From a virus, in IMG/VR virus record IMGVR_UViG_3300031539_000153, positions 1-34,959 of that record: a stretch of 34,959 nucleotides of DNA. One strand, 5' to 3'. The translations under genes were made by a program, and so were the position numbers. Under the pieces are notes generated by a model. It worked only from the letters and a program-made list of their open reading frames with translations. It was not told the DNA's origin and did no database searches. The stretch's first letter is position 1; every line of letters starts with the position of its first letter. Below are positions 21,979 through 30,764 of the stretch, piece after piece.

Positions 21979-22308
21979 GTGGGCGATTTTGACGATGCCG
22001 TAACTAAAGCGATGGCCGTATGGTTTGGGGCTGATATGGATCCGGAATCCATCGGCTATACGCCCAAGGGCGGTCTTTTAGACAGCGTTTTAGCCTTTGT
22101 GGATCGTTCGGGATTTGCCCAGGAGCCCTATATTCGGGGTCCGCGTACGGCCACCGCTATCATTACCATTATGGCCAGCGAGGTCACGACTCCCCAGCGC
22201 GGGGATATATTCACGTTTGACGGTTATGATTGGGAGCTGGAACCCGGCGAGGGCGTTACCCTGGACGATGGATATGTTTTTGAAATCTCATTGCGAAGGA
22301 TCGACTGA
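21979..22308 (+). CDS. head-tail joining / attachment protein (gpFII-like)
   Basis: This gene encodes 109 aa with a GTG start two bases after the previous stop. MGDFDDAVTKAMAVWFGAD, GYTPKGG, TAIITIMASEV, PQRGDIFTFDGYDWELEPG and the closing ISLRRID have the length and strand order of FII-like phage attachment proteins (lambda FII 117 aa), which sit at the end of the head connector. The product ends in TGATG with the next gene. Assignment is by length, order and strand pattern. Confidence 0.6.
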   Translation: MGDFDDAVTKAMAVWFGADMDPESIGYTPKGGLLDSVLAFVDRSGFAQEPYIRGPRTATAIITIMASEVTTPQRGDIFTFDGYDWELEPGEGVTLDDGYVFEISLRRID

Positions 22309-22874
22309 TGTTTTCGGTCAAGATCGACGACCGGCAAATCAAGCGGTTTGTCAAAACATCCCCCCAGCGGGCGGATTGGGCGCTACGTGAAGCGTTTTCC
22401 ATGGCCGGCGGTCATTACCGCAAGGAATTAAGGGCGGACATCGAACAGGGGCGCATCGGAGGTCCCAAAGAACTGCATCCCCTGACAGAAGGAAAGAGGA
22501 AAAAACCGCGGTCGCCGTTGTACAGCCTGGGTAAGATGGTCAGATTCAAGGTGTCCAGGATTAAAAAAACCCGGTTTCGATTGTGGTTCGGTTTTCTTGG
22601 CGGGGGCGCACGGTATTTTCGGCAGCAGCTTACAGCCCTGCAGGTGGCCAAAATGCATGAATACGGGAAGAGAATCCGGATTACTCCCGCCATGCGGAGA
22701 AAGGCCGCTGCAATGGGCAGTCCGATCAAGAAGAGCACCCGATATCTGGAGATCCCGGCCCGGCCTATGATCGGGCCATTCTGGCGGAAGGTAAAGGCAG
22801 GGCTTGCGGGGTATATCGAAAAGCGATTCTTTCAGAAATTCTTGAGCAAGGAAAATCCGAGGATAGGGTTATGA
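22308..22874 (+). CDS. minor tail / virion morphogenesis protein (gpZ-like)
   Basis: This gene encodes 188 aa, strongly basic. FSVKIDDRQIKRFVKTSPQRADWALREAFSMAGGHYRKELRADIE at the start, LHPLTEGKRKKPRSPLYSLGKMVRFKV in the middle, and LEIPARPMIGPFWRKVK at the end fit the gpZ / HK97 gp10-like virion morphogenesis group, which finishes the tail-top before head joining. The start overlaps the previous stop as TGATG and the end overlaps the next gene as ATGA. Confidence 0.65.
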   Translation: MFSVKIDDRQIKRFVKTSPQRADWALREAFSMAGGHYRKELRADIEQGRIGGPKELHPLTEGKRKKPRSPLYSLGKMVRFKVSRIKKTRFRLWFGFLGGGARYFRQQLTALQVAKMHEYGKRIRITPAMRRKAAAMGSPIKKSTRYLEIPARPMIGPFWRKVKAGLAGYIEKRFFQKFLSKENPRIGL

Positions 22875-23920
22875 TACCAACCGGAAAAGAAGGGGTGTTA
22901 CGAATATATGATTCAAGCGCCATTCTGCACGGTGCGGCACCCAGGGACGATGCCACCCCTGATATCGTCAAGTGGGACGGTGCGGCTGCCTGGACGAACA
23001 TTACGACAGACGTTGACACCGACGATGCCAATGCGGCCTCGGCTTTTATTGTCGATAATGCCGGTGCGGTCTTTATCGGATCGGACGTTCTGTTTGCCAT
23101 GATCGAATACTTGAAGGGCGAGGGGGCTAACTATGCCGCCGGGTCCGGGATGTTAAAGGCATATTATTTTGACGGCACGGATTTTACGGAAGTATTGACC
23201 GGTGTTTTGGACGGTACCGCTTCGGGCGGTGACTGTTTCGCAAAGGACGGCAAAATCACGTTTAAGATTCCGGCGGATTGGGCGGTCGGGGCAAACACGG
23301 TGAACGCCGCCCTGGATGCGGACAAGTATTATGTCAAACTCATGACCACCACGTCGCCCACCACCGATCCGGATGCCGACGTGTTGTGCCCGTGTGACGG
23401 CCAGTTTTTTGAAGTGCCGTTCGCGGCCATGGATTTTAGCGGGCCGTTTGGCAGGCCGTGGCAGGAAGAAATCCTGGTGCTTAATCGAATGAAAATGGAT
23501 TCACTGGCCCATTACCGGAAAGGACCGGACGATAAAATTTACGAGGCCCTGGCCCTGGGCTTTTCCTGCATGATCGATGATACCCACAACAAAGATGATC
23601 TTAAAATCGTGCTGGTCTGTGGTGATCCCGATTCTGCCCGGTGGACGGCGGTGGGTGTGAGTTCAAAAGGCGACACCAAAAACGACGGTGTTAACCTTAA
23701 CCCGGCGTTTGTCGATACCAGCAAAAAGACCGTTAACGTGCAAATCTTGTTTGATACCGATCGATCTGGAGGAATTTCTATCGGGCTGGCATATTATGAG
23801 GTTTATTTTCCGCCGGCGGAACAGAACATAGCAGAGGCCGAGGACGGTATCAGCGTGTCATGCACCGGCGGTATTTTTGGTGTTATCGAGGACATTCACG
23901 GTTTTGGAAACCGATATTAG
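22871..23920 (+). CDS. tail tube protein paralogue 1, with extra N-terminal domain
   Basis: This gene encodes 349 aa. Residues about 175-349 (EVPFAAMDFSGPFGRPWQE, EILVLNRMKMDSLAHYRKGPDDK, YYEVYFPPAEQNIAEAED) align over most of their length with the next gene, a tail-tube-like protein. Residues 1-170 are an additional beta-rich domain (WDGAAAWTNITTDVDTDD, YYFDGTDFTEVL, LDADKYYVKLMTT), perhaps Ig-like and exposed on the tail surface. Two adjacent tube proteins suggest one decorates or terminates the tube. ATGA overlap with the preceding gene. Confidence 0.65.
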   Translation: MIPTGKEGVLRIYDSSAILHGAAPRDDATPDIVKWDGAAAWTNITTDVDTDDANAASAFIVDNAGAVFIGSDVLFAMIEYLKGEGANYAAGSGMLKAYYFDGTDFTEVLTGVLDGTASGGDCFAKDGKITFKIPADWAVGANTVNAALDADKYYVKLMTTTSPTTDPDADVLCPCDGQFFEVPFAAMDFSGPFGRPWQEEILVLNRMKMDSLAHYRKGPDDKIYEALALGFSCMIDDTHNKDDLKIVLVCGDPDSARWTAVGVSSKGDTKNDGVNLNPAFVDTSKKTVNVQILFDTDRSGGISIGLAYYEVYFPPAEQNIAEAEDGISVSCTGGIFGVIEDIHGFGNRY

Positions 23921-23932
23921 GAGGATGGGGTT

Positions 23933-24523
23933 ATGACTTTAAAAACTTTATATGATGCGAAAATTAGACTGTATGATGGAACGGCTACTACGCCGTTGTA
24001 CCTGGAGGTCGATCTTGAACCCGGTGATTTTAACGGGCCGCTGGGTATATCCAGGCAGGAAGAAATCCTGGTTTTAAACCGGGGCCGGATGGATGCGCAC
24101 GCACATTATCGAAAGGGGCCGGACGATAAGTTGATGGAGCCCCAGGCGGTATCGTTTACGATTCGAATTACAGACAGTGCGCAAACCGTCAACATTCGAA
24201 ACTGGATTCGGGCCATGAACGACGCGCTTGCTACCCAGGTCAATTCGCAAACCCTGGTTTCTACCCAGGGCAAAACCAAGCGGGATGGAACCAACTTCAA
24301 TCCGGTATTCGCGGATGCCAATAAAGGTACTTGCGACATTGAATATCTGATCGAAACCGGCGCCGCGGATCTCGGTTTGAAATATGCGGAAGTGTATTTC
24401 CCGGCGGACCAAGTCCCGCTTGCGGAGGCGGAGGATGCCATTACATTGACCCTGGCCGGTCTATGCTATGGCACCATCCTAGACATTGAGGCGTTTACGA
24501 CCGGGACCGATGTTGAGATATAA
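23933..24523 (+). CDS. major tail tube protein
   Basis: This gene encodes 196 aa. LYLEVDLEPGDFNGPLGISRQEEILVLNRGRMD, AHYRKGPDDK, then TQGKTKRDGTNFNPVF and AEVYFPADQVPLAEAED form a compact beta-sandwich pattern expected for the tube. It is the shorter of the tandem pair and precedes the tail chaperones, the normal position of the major tail protein. The sequence shares runs such as EILVLNR and HYRKGPDDK with its upstream neighbour, so the pair is a tandem duplication. An AGGAGG site precedes ATG. Confidence 0.7.
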   Translation: MTLKTLYDAKIRLYDGTATTPLYLEVDLEPGDFNGPLGISRQEEILVLNRGRMDAHAHYRKGPDDKLMEPQAVSFTIRITDSAQTVNIRNWIRAMNDALATQVNSQTLVSTQGKTKRDGTNFNPVFADANKGTCDIEYLIETGAADLGLKYAEVYFPADQVPLAEAEDAITLTLAGLCYGTILDIEAFTTGTDVEI

Positions 24524-24576
24524 GTCGAACCAAACAGGTCTTATTTGAGCTACATTCAACGATCAAGGGGGGATAA

Positions 24577-25116
24577 ATGGGTGAGCATCCGGAAGAAAAA
24601 GATGTTGAGGAAATCAGGGTTATTTCCGAACTGATCGAGGGGGATCGGCTGTTTGACAGCCACGGCTATTCGATCCTCAAAGTTACAAAAAGCGGGGTTT
24701 CGGAAAAAGTAAAGATCCCCATTAAAAGCACCGGGGTTGCGGAATATCAGAGAGTCCTCGAGGGAAAGGCGCCCAGGCCCCCGATAACCAAAGAGCTGAT
24801 CAAAAAGGGGTCTAAAGAGGGTCGGGCATTGGGTTTGCCCCATGACAAAATTGCTTTGGTGTTCGATAATACCGATGAAAAATACATCGATGCCCTTGAA
24901 AAGCACCAACAGGAATTCGCCTGGAAAGTGGCCATATTCGCCCTGGACATGACCCTCAAGAAAAAGGACGGCACCCAGGCCGGAAGTTACGAGGAAAAAC
25001 GGGCCGTTCTTCAGTCCAGCGGGATCACCGGGTTTCACATCGATCGTATTTTTAAAGACGTTAACGCTCTGACTCAGTTCGCGGAGGATAGAGAGGATTT
25101 TTTATCCGGGACCTGA
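24577..25116 (+). CDS. tail assembly chaperone (gpG-like)
   Basis: This gene encodes 179 aa, with no signal or membrane segment. IRVISELIEGDRLFDSHGYSILKVTKSGV, ALVFDNTDEKYIDALEKHQQEFAWKVAIFALDMTLKKKDG and HIDRIFKDVNALTQFAED are typical of the first of the two tail chaperone genes that lie between the tube and the tape measure. Near its end is a T_TTT_TTA heptamer in frame (25098-25104) that allows part of the ribosomes to move into the second chaperone frame. Ordinary termination gives 179 aa. Confidence 0.75.
   Translation: MGEHPEEKDVEEIRVISELIEGDRLFDSHGYSILKVTKSGVSEKVKIPIKSTGVAEYQRVLEGKAPRPPITKELIKKGSKEGRALGLPHDKIALVFDNTDEKYIDALEKHQQEFAWKVAIFALDMTLKKKDGTQAGSYEEKRAVLQSSGITGFHIDRIFKDVNALTQFAEDREDFLSGT
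25098..25104 (+). promoter_or_regulatory. programmed -1 frameshift site, U_UUU_UUA
   Basis: TTTTTTA is in the X_XXY_YYZ register of the upstream gene (codons GAT TTT TTA). Slipping back one base enters the frame ATC CGG GAC, which is open from 25092 and continues through the gene at 25134 to 25433. Twelve bases later TCGGT (25117-25121) pairs with ACCGA (25125-25129) around CTT, a possible stimulatory hairpin. The product would be about 285 aa. Confidence 0.85.
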
Positions 25117-25133
25117 TCGGTCTTACCGACGAT

Positions 25134-25433
25134 GTGCTGACAAAGCTCGATCAGCGCCAGGAAGAACGAAAGGCTGAAAGCACTACTCCACTATATCAGG
25201 ACATCGCGGTCATGAAGGCTAGCCGATTGTCTCCCGCACAATGGTGCAGGTTGTCTCGCCTGGATAAAAAGATTCTTCATTATTTTCGCATCATCGAAGT
25301 TTATTACATCGAGTTTTCGCCCGAGCGAGTCAAGATGCGGGCGCAGGCCAAAGAGGCTGAAAAGAAACGCAAACAACAGGAAATTTTGGGCAAAATGCCC
25401 GGATTGTCGCCCCGCTTTAAGGGAAGGAGATAA
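25134..25433 (+). CDS. second tail assembly chaperone part (gpGT extension)
   Basis: The frame encodes 99 aa from GTG 25134 but is open from 25092. No ribosome site is evident, and the natural entry is by -1 frameshift from the upstream gene, giving ...DFLIRDLIGLTDD followed by LTKLDQRQEERKAES. The C-terminus is a charged helix (AQAKEAEKKRKQQ) ending SPRFKGRR. As in lambda gpGT, the long form links the tape measure to tail-tube subunits during assembly. Its stop forms TAATG with the tape measure start. Confidence 0.8.
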   Translation: MLTKLDQRQEERKAESTTPLYQDIAVMKASRLSPAQWCRLSRLDKKILHYFRIIEVYYIEFSPERVKMRAQAKEAEKKRKQQEILGKMPGLSPRFKGRR

Positions 25434-27223
25434 TGACTACCGCGCAAACCAAAATAGAAGTAGTCGGTGAAACTTCCAAGTATGAACGTGCCATGCGGGA
25501 TGTGGACCGTATCAATCAGAAAACCACCCAGATGATACGGAATTCATGGATTCAGGTTGCCGGTGCGATCTATGGAGCGATGAAAGCCTGGGACCTGGCA
25601 AAGCTGGGGGCTAAAGCCGAGCAGGAAATGACCGCTTTCAGGAACATGGCCGCAAGTTACGGGGCATCGGCGGATCAGATCATATCGGATTTAAAGCGGG
25701 CGTCCGGGCAAACCGTTGACACTATGACCCTGGTGCAAAAAGCCGGTACCGCTATGATGATGGGCATTGCTCCGGAAAAGGTGTCAAAGCTCATGGAAAT
25801 TGCCAGGGCTACCGCTAAAATGACCGGCCAGGAAGTGACAACGGCGTTCGATAATATTTCTATGGCCGTCGGTCGTCAGTCCCGGATGATTCTGGATAAC
25901 CTGGGCATTATCGTGAAGACGGGCGAGGCCAATGAACGGTACGCCGCGGAGCTTGGCAAGACCGCAAAGGAGCTTACGGACGTTGAAAAAAAACAGGCGT
26001 TCCTGAATGCTACCCTGGCGGCAGGTGATGAAATGATGCAGCGCCTTGGCAATCAGACCCGAACAACCGCTGAAATATTTCAGAGCGCAGAGGCTTTAAG
26101 TAGTAATTTAAAGGTGGCAATCGGTCAGGGTTTGGTTTGGGCTGCGAAATCGTTGGTTATGGTGTTCGCCCTGGCCGGCCAGGCAATCAATGATTATATG
26201 GGTCGGTTTTTCGGTGCATGGGAAGCATTGTGGGGGATGCTGGCAAAGATTCCGGGGCCGCAATCAAAGATGTTTACGTGGCTACAGGAAGGGGCCGCCG
26301 GTGCTGCGGATCATTTCAGAGAGGCGGCGGACCAGGCAAACCGTTTTGTGGATGAATTGTTAAACCTGTCGGATGTTGCACCCATTACCGCACCTAACAT
26401 CGGCTTTGGCGGCGGCGGTGGTGAGGGCGAGGGTTTGCCGTGGCACGGCATGACCAAAGAACAACTGGAAAAGCGGCAACAGATGATCCAGGACATGGTG
26501 GACATGGAAAACGAGGTTATTGCCGAGGCAATGGCCCAGCGGATCGAGATGGAAGCCGAGCACGAAAGCGCCTTATTGCAGATGAAGACCGATGCCATGT
26601 ATCAGGGCTTTGCTTTGAAAGAGGAGGAGCTGCGCCAGTATATTGAAACATCGAACAAACAGATCAAGCTGGAACAGGCCGTTCAAAAGCAGATGACCGA
26701 CATTGCCAGACAGGAGGCCACGTATAAACAACAGATCGCCCTGGGTTTGGGGACCGCGCTCTTGAGCATTGCCGGCGCCAGCAACGATGCAATATTTATG
26801 GCCACCAAGGCCTTTGATATGGCAATGGCCATTATTTCGGGTTATGCCGCCGGCGCAAAGGCCCTCGCGGAAGTTCCGTATCCCGTCAATATCGGCGTGG
26901 CGGCTAAGATGGTAGCTCTCGGATATTGGCATGCCGCTGCGATTGCTGCAACGGCAATCGGGCAAATGGCCGCCAGTGGCGGCGGAAGTGTCGGAGAGGG
27001 AACATATACCTCGCCGATAGTAACAACCCCTGCGGACGTTCCGGCGGTAACGTCGGAAGCGTTCACGGACCAGCAGGAACAGCGGGGCACCCTGAATATA
27101 AACATCTATGGGGACTTTATCGGCGATGAGCAGTACATCGATGAGCTGATTGAAAAAATCAACAACGCCGATGAGCGGGACGTTTTTATTAATCAATCCA
27201 ATTACGCAAGAGAAACCTCATGA
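25433..27223 (+). CDS. tail length tape-measure protein (short)
   Basis: This gene encodes 596 aa. The N-terminus is a long amphipathic helix region (SKYERAMRDVDRINQKTTQMI). Motifs typical of lambda-style tape measures follow: NMAASYGASADQIISDLKRASGQTVD, MGIAPEKVSKLMEIARATAKMTGQE, AFDNISMAVGRQSRMILDNLG and KKQAFLNATLAAG. A Gly-rich break (about 323-331) and a hydrophobic region near 435-520 (TALLSIAGASNDAIFM ... AAAIAATAIGQMAASGGG) precede the end. Tail length scales with this protein, so 596 aa predicts a fairly short tail, roughly 90 nm by the usual 0.15 nm per residue. Confidence 0.88.
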   Translation: MTTAQTKIEVVGETSKYERAMRDVDRINQKTTQMIRNSWIQVAGAIYGAMKAWDLAKLGAKAEQEMTAFRNMAASYGASADQIISDLKRASGQTVDTMTLVQKAGTAMMMGIAPEKVSKLMEIARATAKMTGQEVTTAFDNISMAVGRQSRMILDNLGIIVKTGEANERYAAELGKTAKELTDVEKKQAFLNATLAAGDEMMQRLGNQTRTTAEIFQSAEALSSNLKVAIGQGLVWAAKSLVMVFALAGQAINDYMGRFFGAWEALWGMLAKIPGPQSKMFTWLQEGAAGAADHFREAADQANRFVDELLNLSDVAPITAPNIGFGGGGGEGEGLPWHGMTKEQLEKRQQMIQDMVDMENEVIAEAMAQRIEMEAEHESALLQMKTDAMYQGFALKEEELRQYIETSNKQIKLEQAVQKQMTDIARQEATYKQQIALGLGTALLSIAGASNDAIFMATKAFDMAMAIISGYAAGAKALAEVPYPVNIGVAAKMVALGYWHAAAIAATAIGQMAASGGGSVGEGTYTSPIVTTPADVPAVTSEAFTDQQEQRGTLNINIYGDFIGDEQYIDELIEKINNADERDVFINQSNYARETS

Positions 27224-27798
27224 CCATACGAATCACATACGACAGTAAAAACATCGATCTCCTGATCGGACCCGAAGGCCTGGAACCCGCTTTTGAACAG
27301 GCCAAGAGTTCTAACCGATCCATATCCGGCAAGATCGAAACCATCAACTTTCACGGCATACAGGAAATGTCGTTCGATGCGTATTTTTCCGAATCGGGTT
27401 ATTACGATCTGGTTGCATGGTGGTCATGGGCGAGGCAGGGCAGGGTTTGGTCGTTCACTCTGGATTCGTTAAAAACCGTGAACACAACTCTGGATGATTC
27501 AGCGGCCGCCGGCGAGAAGGTGATTCCCTTGACCGCAACGGCCGGGTTGTCTGTGGATGAGGTGTGCTTTATCCGGGCGGAAGATAACGACGACGAATTT
27601 GAAATTGTCGAAATCGCATCCATATCCGCCGGGGTCAGCATTACCGCAAAGGACAATCTAAAATATTCCTACAGTTCGAACGACACGTTCCGGCATTTGG
27701 AGTACTGGCCGCAAGTTAAGAGCCTGGACAAGCGGTTTTTGCCCGCAAGGGAAGGGGACGGCTATCATCACACCTTTAAATTTATCGAGGTTTTATAA
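27220..27798 (+). CDS. distal tail / minor tail protein
   Basis: This gene encodes 192 aa. SKNIDLLIGPEGLEP, FEQAKSSNRSISGKIETINFHGIQEMSFDAYFSESGYYDLVAWWSWARQGRVWSF and the middle EKVIPLTATAGLSVDEVCFIRAEDNDDEFE are beta-rich. The position directly after the tape measure is where distal tail proteins lie in siphoviruses. It starts in an ATGA overlap with the tape-measure stop. The segment from about 90 to 150 resembles an inserted domain of the kind that carries adhesin-like strands. I assign by position and fold style. Confidence 0.55.
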   Translation: MTIRITYDSKNIDLLIGPEGLEPAFEQAKSSNRSISGKIETINFHGIQEMSFDAYFSESGYYDLVAWWSWARQGRVWSFTLDSLKTVNTTLDDSAAAGEKVIPLTATAGLSVDEVCFIRAEDNDDEFEIVEIASISAGVSITAKDNLKYSYSSNDTFRHLEYWPQVKSLDKRFLPAREGDGYHHTFKFIEVL

Positions 27799-29499
27799 AT
27801 GCTGTTAACCAATCCTAATTTTGATGCAAAGCACGATCTGGATTTTAAGACGCCGCTGTATCTCGTGATATTCGACGGCGAGTCCGGGGGATACAGCAAT
27901 CACAAAATATCGGGTGCGGTAAGCGACTTGTTGATCAAAGAGGACGGCGATCTTTTTTTGCTCGAGGACGGCAGCGGGGGCTTCTTGTTGGAGTCCGGCG
28001 GGGCGTCGCTGTATGACCGTTATTTAAAATCGATTGCCGGGCTTAACCAGCAGGTAACGCCGGAAGAAGGAAAGGGAACCATCGGCGGTATTACGTTTGA
28101 ACTGCTGGACGTAAACGATGAGATCACGGCTCTGCTGGCCACGGACCCGTATTATTTTCACCGGAGAAAGACCACTATCAAGACCGGGTATGCCGGGATG
28201 AACGAGGATGATCTTTTAAACATCATGGTCGGATGGGTGACCGACATCAAGTTGAGTGCAGACGGGTTGATGTATGTTTTTAACGTAACGGACCCGCAAA
28301 AATGGATGCAGAGAAAGATTTTCCGGGGATCGGAGGAATCCAGCGTTAATATTTCGGGAAATGGATTGAACCTTCTGTTGGCGCTGCTGACATCGACGGG
28401 CACCGGATTGAACGGCTCCTATGATTGGTATGTTGCGGAGAACGGCCTTGGCATCAGTGTCGATTATATTAATATCGCGGGAATCGAGGCTGTTCGGGAT
28501 AATTGGTATCCGGGAACTTCGGCACACCTGTCGTTTACCATTACCGAGAGAATCAAGGCAAAGGATTTTATCGAACAGGAGATTTTAAAGCCCTTGAATT
28601 TATACCCGGTCGTGGACGGGCAGGGACGGTTCAGCGTTAAGCCGTTCAAGCCGCCCCTGATCGCAAGCGATGAGGTTATCGTGATTGATGAGGATGTAAT
28701 TATCGGCCTGCCGACATGGGACATGAACCTGGCGGCGGTGGTCAACGAGGTCGAATGGCATTATAACTATGACCCGGTGGATGATGAATATAAAACCATC
28801 GATTTTTATATCGACTCGGATTCGCTGAACAACCGGGGGCCGGGCAAGAAATCAATCGTTATTAAAAGTAAAGGGCTGTCGGCATTTGACAGCCTGATGA
28901 TCCGTTCAAAGAACCGAATCTTTGACCGGTTTGCGGCTCCGCCCATCAAGATCAATGCCAATTGCTGGTTTTCACGCTGGCTGGCAGAGGCCGGGGACGT
29001 GATTTCATTTTCTCATCCCAACTTGCCGGATATAGAAAACGGAACGCGGGGCATATCTGCAAAGATGATGGAGGTTATCAGTCGTGTAATCGACTGGCGC
29101 CAGGGCATTGTGAAGCTGGGGCTTTTGGATACGGGCTTTACCAAGGGAACGTATCAGGTGATCAGTCCGACCATGACCATTACGGGCGTTACAGATCGGG
29201 AGAATTTTACCGTGTCGCCGGAGGATGCGGCAAAATACGCTAACCTGTCGAATCCGGAGGTTCAGATTTGTGATGCGGGGATGCGGCAAAAGGTTGCCAA
29301 TGTTACCGTATTGGCTGTCGATAAATATACCGGGGTGATCCAGATAGACAACGCGGGACTCGATCTGTCTGCCGGCTGGATCGTCTTGTTTGCTGAATAT
29401 GACGACTGTACCGCCGTGCAAAAAAAATTCGGGTTTATTGCCGACAGCGCAAACACGCTCGGAACCGCGAACGATGATGCACATTTAATTGTGCCATAA
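27799..29499 (+). CDS. baseplate hub / tail-tip protein
   Basis: This gene encodes 566 aa, beginning right at the end of the previous stop. PLYLVIFDGESGGYSNHKI, DGDLFLLEDGSGGFLLESGG (a local repeat), RKTTIKTGYAGMNEDDLLNIMVGWVTDIKLSADGLMYVFNVTDPQKWMQRKIF, KDFIEQEILKPLNLYPVVDGQGRFSVKPFKPPL and WLAEAGDVISFSHPNLPDIENG are the beta-layer blocks of tail-tip hub proteins that replace the gpJ-type tip. It probably binds the distal tail ring and carries the receptor-binding fibres downstream. No lysozyme domain is visible. Confidence 0.6.
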   Translation: MLLTNPNFDAKHDLDFKTPLYLVIFDGESGGYSNHKISGAVSDLLIKEDGDLFLLEDGSGGFLLESGGASLYDRYLKSIAGLNQQVTPEEGKGTIGGITFELLDVNDEITALLATDPYYFHRRKTTIKTGYAGMNEDDLLNIMVGWVTDIKLSADGLMYVFNVTDPQKWMQRKIFRGSEESSVNISGNGLNLLLALLTSTGTGLNGSYDWYVAENGLGISVDYINIAGIEAVRDNWYPGTSAHLSFTITERIKAKDFIEQEILKPLNLYPVVDGQGRFSVKPFKPPLIASDEVIVIDEDVIIGLPTWDMNLAAVVNEVEWHYNYDPVDDEYKTIDFYIDSDSLNNRGPGKKSIVIKSKGLSAFDSLMIRSKNRIFDRFAAPPIKINANCWFSRWLAEAGDVISFSHPNLPDIENGTRGISAKMMEVISRVIDWRQGIVKLGLLDTGFTKGTYQVISPTMTITGVTDRENFTVSPEDAAKYANLSNPEVQICDAGMRQKVANVTVLAVDKYTGVIQIDNAGLDLSAGWIVLFAEYDDCTAVQKKFGFIADSANTLGTANDDAHLIVP

Positions 29500-29510
29500 G
29501 GGGTTAAGAC

Positions 29511-30764
29511 ATGGGTGGTGTAATATTTACGGGAATAAGTGCATTGAGGATGATCCTCGAGACCGAAACCGATGCCAACAGCCCGGACAATGAAACAACT
29601 TATTCCGCAGTAAGAAAGGCCATCGAGGTTTTATTTTTGCTGCTGTTCGGTACGGGTGATACGGGTTCGGCCACGTGCGATCCCCCCGACAACACTACCG
29701 GAGTTCTGACCAATACCGGAGCCGGATTTGATGTTGATGAGCACAATGGCCGAACCCTTTTAATCACATCCGGCCTGGCCAGGGGCAATTTCTACACTGT
29801 CCATGATACCACCGCCACGACCGTTGAATGTACGGGCAATAATTTATATTCGGACGGCGTCAGGTCCGGCGACAGCTATGTGATTCTTTTCGATTTAAAG
29901 GGCAATGCGGACGGCCACGATCATGACGGCATCAATTCGAAAAGTGCGGTGCTGGCAGACCGTTCCATCACTACCCTTAAGTATGGCTTCGGCTCGGTTA
30001 ATACTAATGCAATCGCTACAGCATCCGGCAGTGTTAGCCAGGCCAACGGCGAAACGATCACGGTTTTGCCCGGCGGCGAGTACGGGTTTTCCCATCGTAC
30101 CCGCATCAACAATACCAGCACCGATGCAGTTGCGGGCGTATTGCTGGGCCGGCATGTAATTGGATACGAGGACATAGCGGGTATCGATGACTGGTTTTGG
30201 GCGCTGGATCGGGCGGTAGGATTTACCGATACCGGAATAACCGCCGCCATAACGTTATACTCAAACTCTGCAGCTGCCACCGCATACGCCACACAGAGAT
30301 ATGTTACGGCGTCCGGTGAAGTACACTGGATATTTTTATTAAAAGACAAGGCCACCGGAGAAATAACATGCATATGGGAAAACCCGGATCATCCCTGTTT
30401 CGGCAACGGCGGGAAACCATTGCTGATGCCGCACCCGTTCCTGAGCTTTGACTCGGCCACACAGGAAATCGTCTGCATCAACCCAACCAGTGCTGAGGTT
30501 AAAAAAATCAGGGATGCGATGATCGTTGAGGATGAAGGCAACCACAATCTGAATTTTATAGAAGCCTTCCGGCTTCTTTACGATATTGACGAAACCACGG
30601 AACCGACCTGGGCGAATGTAAAGGTGACGGTGGGCCTGCCTGATAATTGGGAAGATTTGCCAATAGGTTCTAAAATCGATCCGGTGAAAAAAGTTATACC
30701 CAAACCGGCGATGGTGAGAACGGCAGGATTGAAAATCAAGGCAAAGGGGATGCAGCCATTATGA
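29511..30764 (+). CDS. tail fibre or structural protein
   Basis: This gene encodes 417 aa, small-residue-rich and mostly beta. It includes GSATCDPPDNTTGVLTNTGAGFDVDEHNGRTLLITSGLARGNFYTV (resembling an adhesin-like spacer), KGNADGHDHDGINSKSAVLADRSITTLKYGFGSVN (a trimerising fibre-type segment) and GVLLGRHVIGYEDIAGIDDWFW. HDHDGINSK is a common metal- or fold-stabilising motif of tail fibres. The last part (WENPDHPCFGNGGKPLLMPHPF) is a different globular region. It lies between the hub and a small peptidase-like gene. Function by context. Confidence 0.55.
   Translation: MGGVIFTGISALRMILETETDANSPDNETTYSAVRKAIEVLFLLLFGTGDTGSATCDPPDNTTGVLTNTGAGFDVDEHNGRTLLITSGLARGNFYTVHDTTATTVECTGNNLYSDGVRSGDSYVILFDLKGNADGHDHDGINSKSAVLADRSITTLKYGFGSVNTNAIATASGSVSQANGETITVLPGGEYGFSHRTRINNTSTDAVAGVLLGRHVIGYEDIAGIDDWFWALDRAVGFTDTGITAAITLYSNSAAATAYATQRYVTASGEVHWIFLLKDKATGEITCIWENPDHPCFGNGGKPLLMPHPFLSFDSATQEIVCINPTSAEVKKIRDAMIVEDEGNHNLNFIEAFRLLYDIDETTEPTWANVKVTVGLPDNWEDLPIGSKIDPVKKVIPKPAMVRTAGLKIKAKGMQPL

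Noticed and set aside
26573-27196. 207-codon minus-strand ORF
   Set aside because: Opposite the tape measure; product is Arg/Gly-rich and without pattern.
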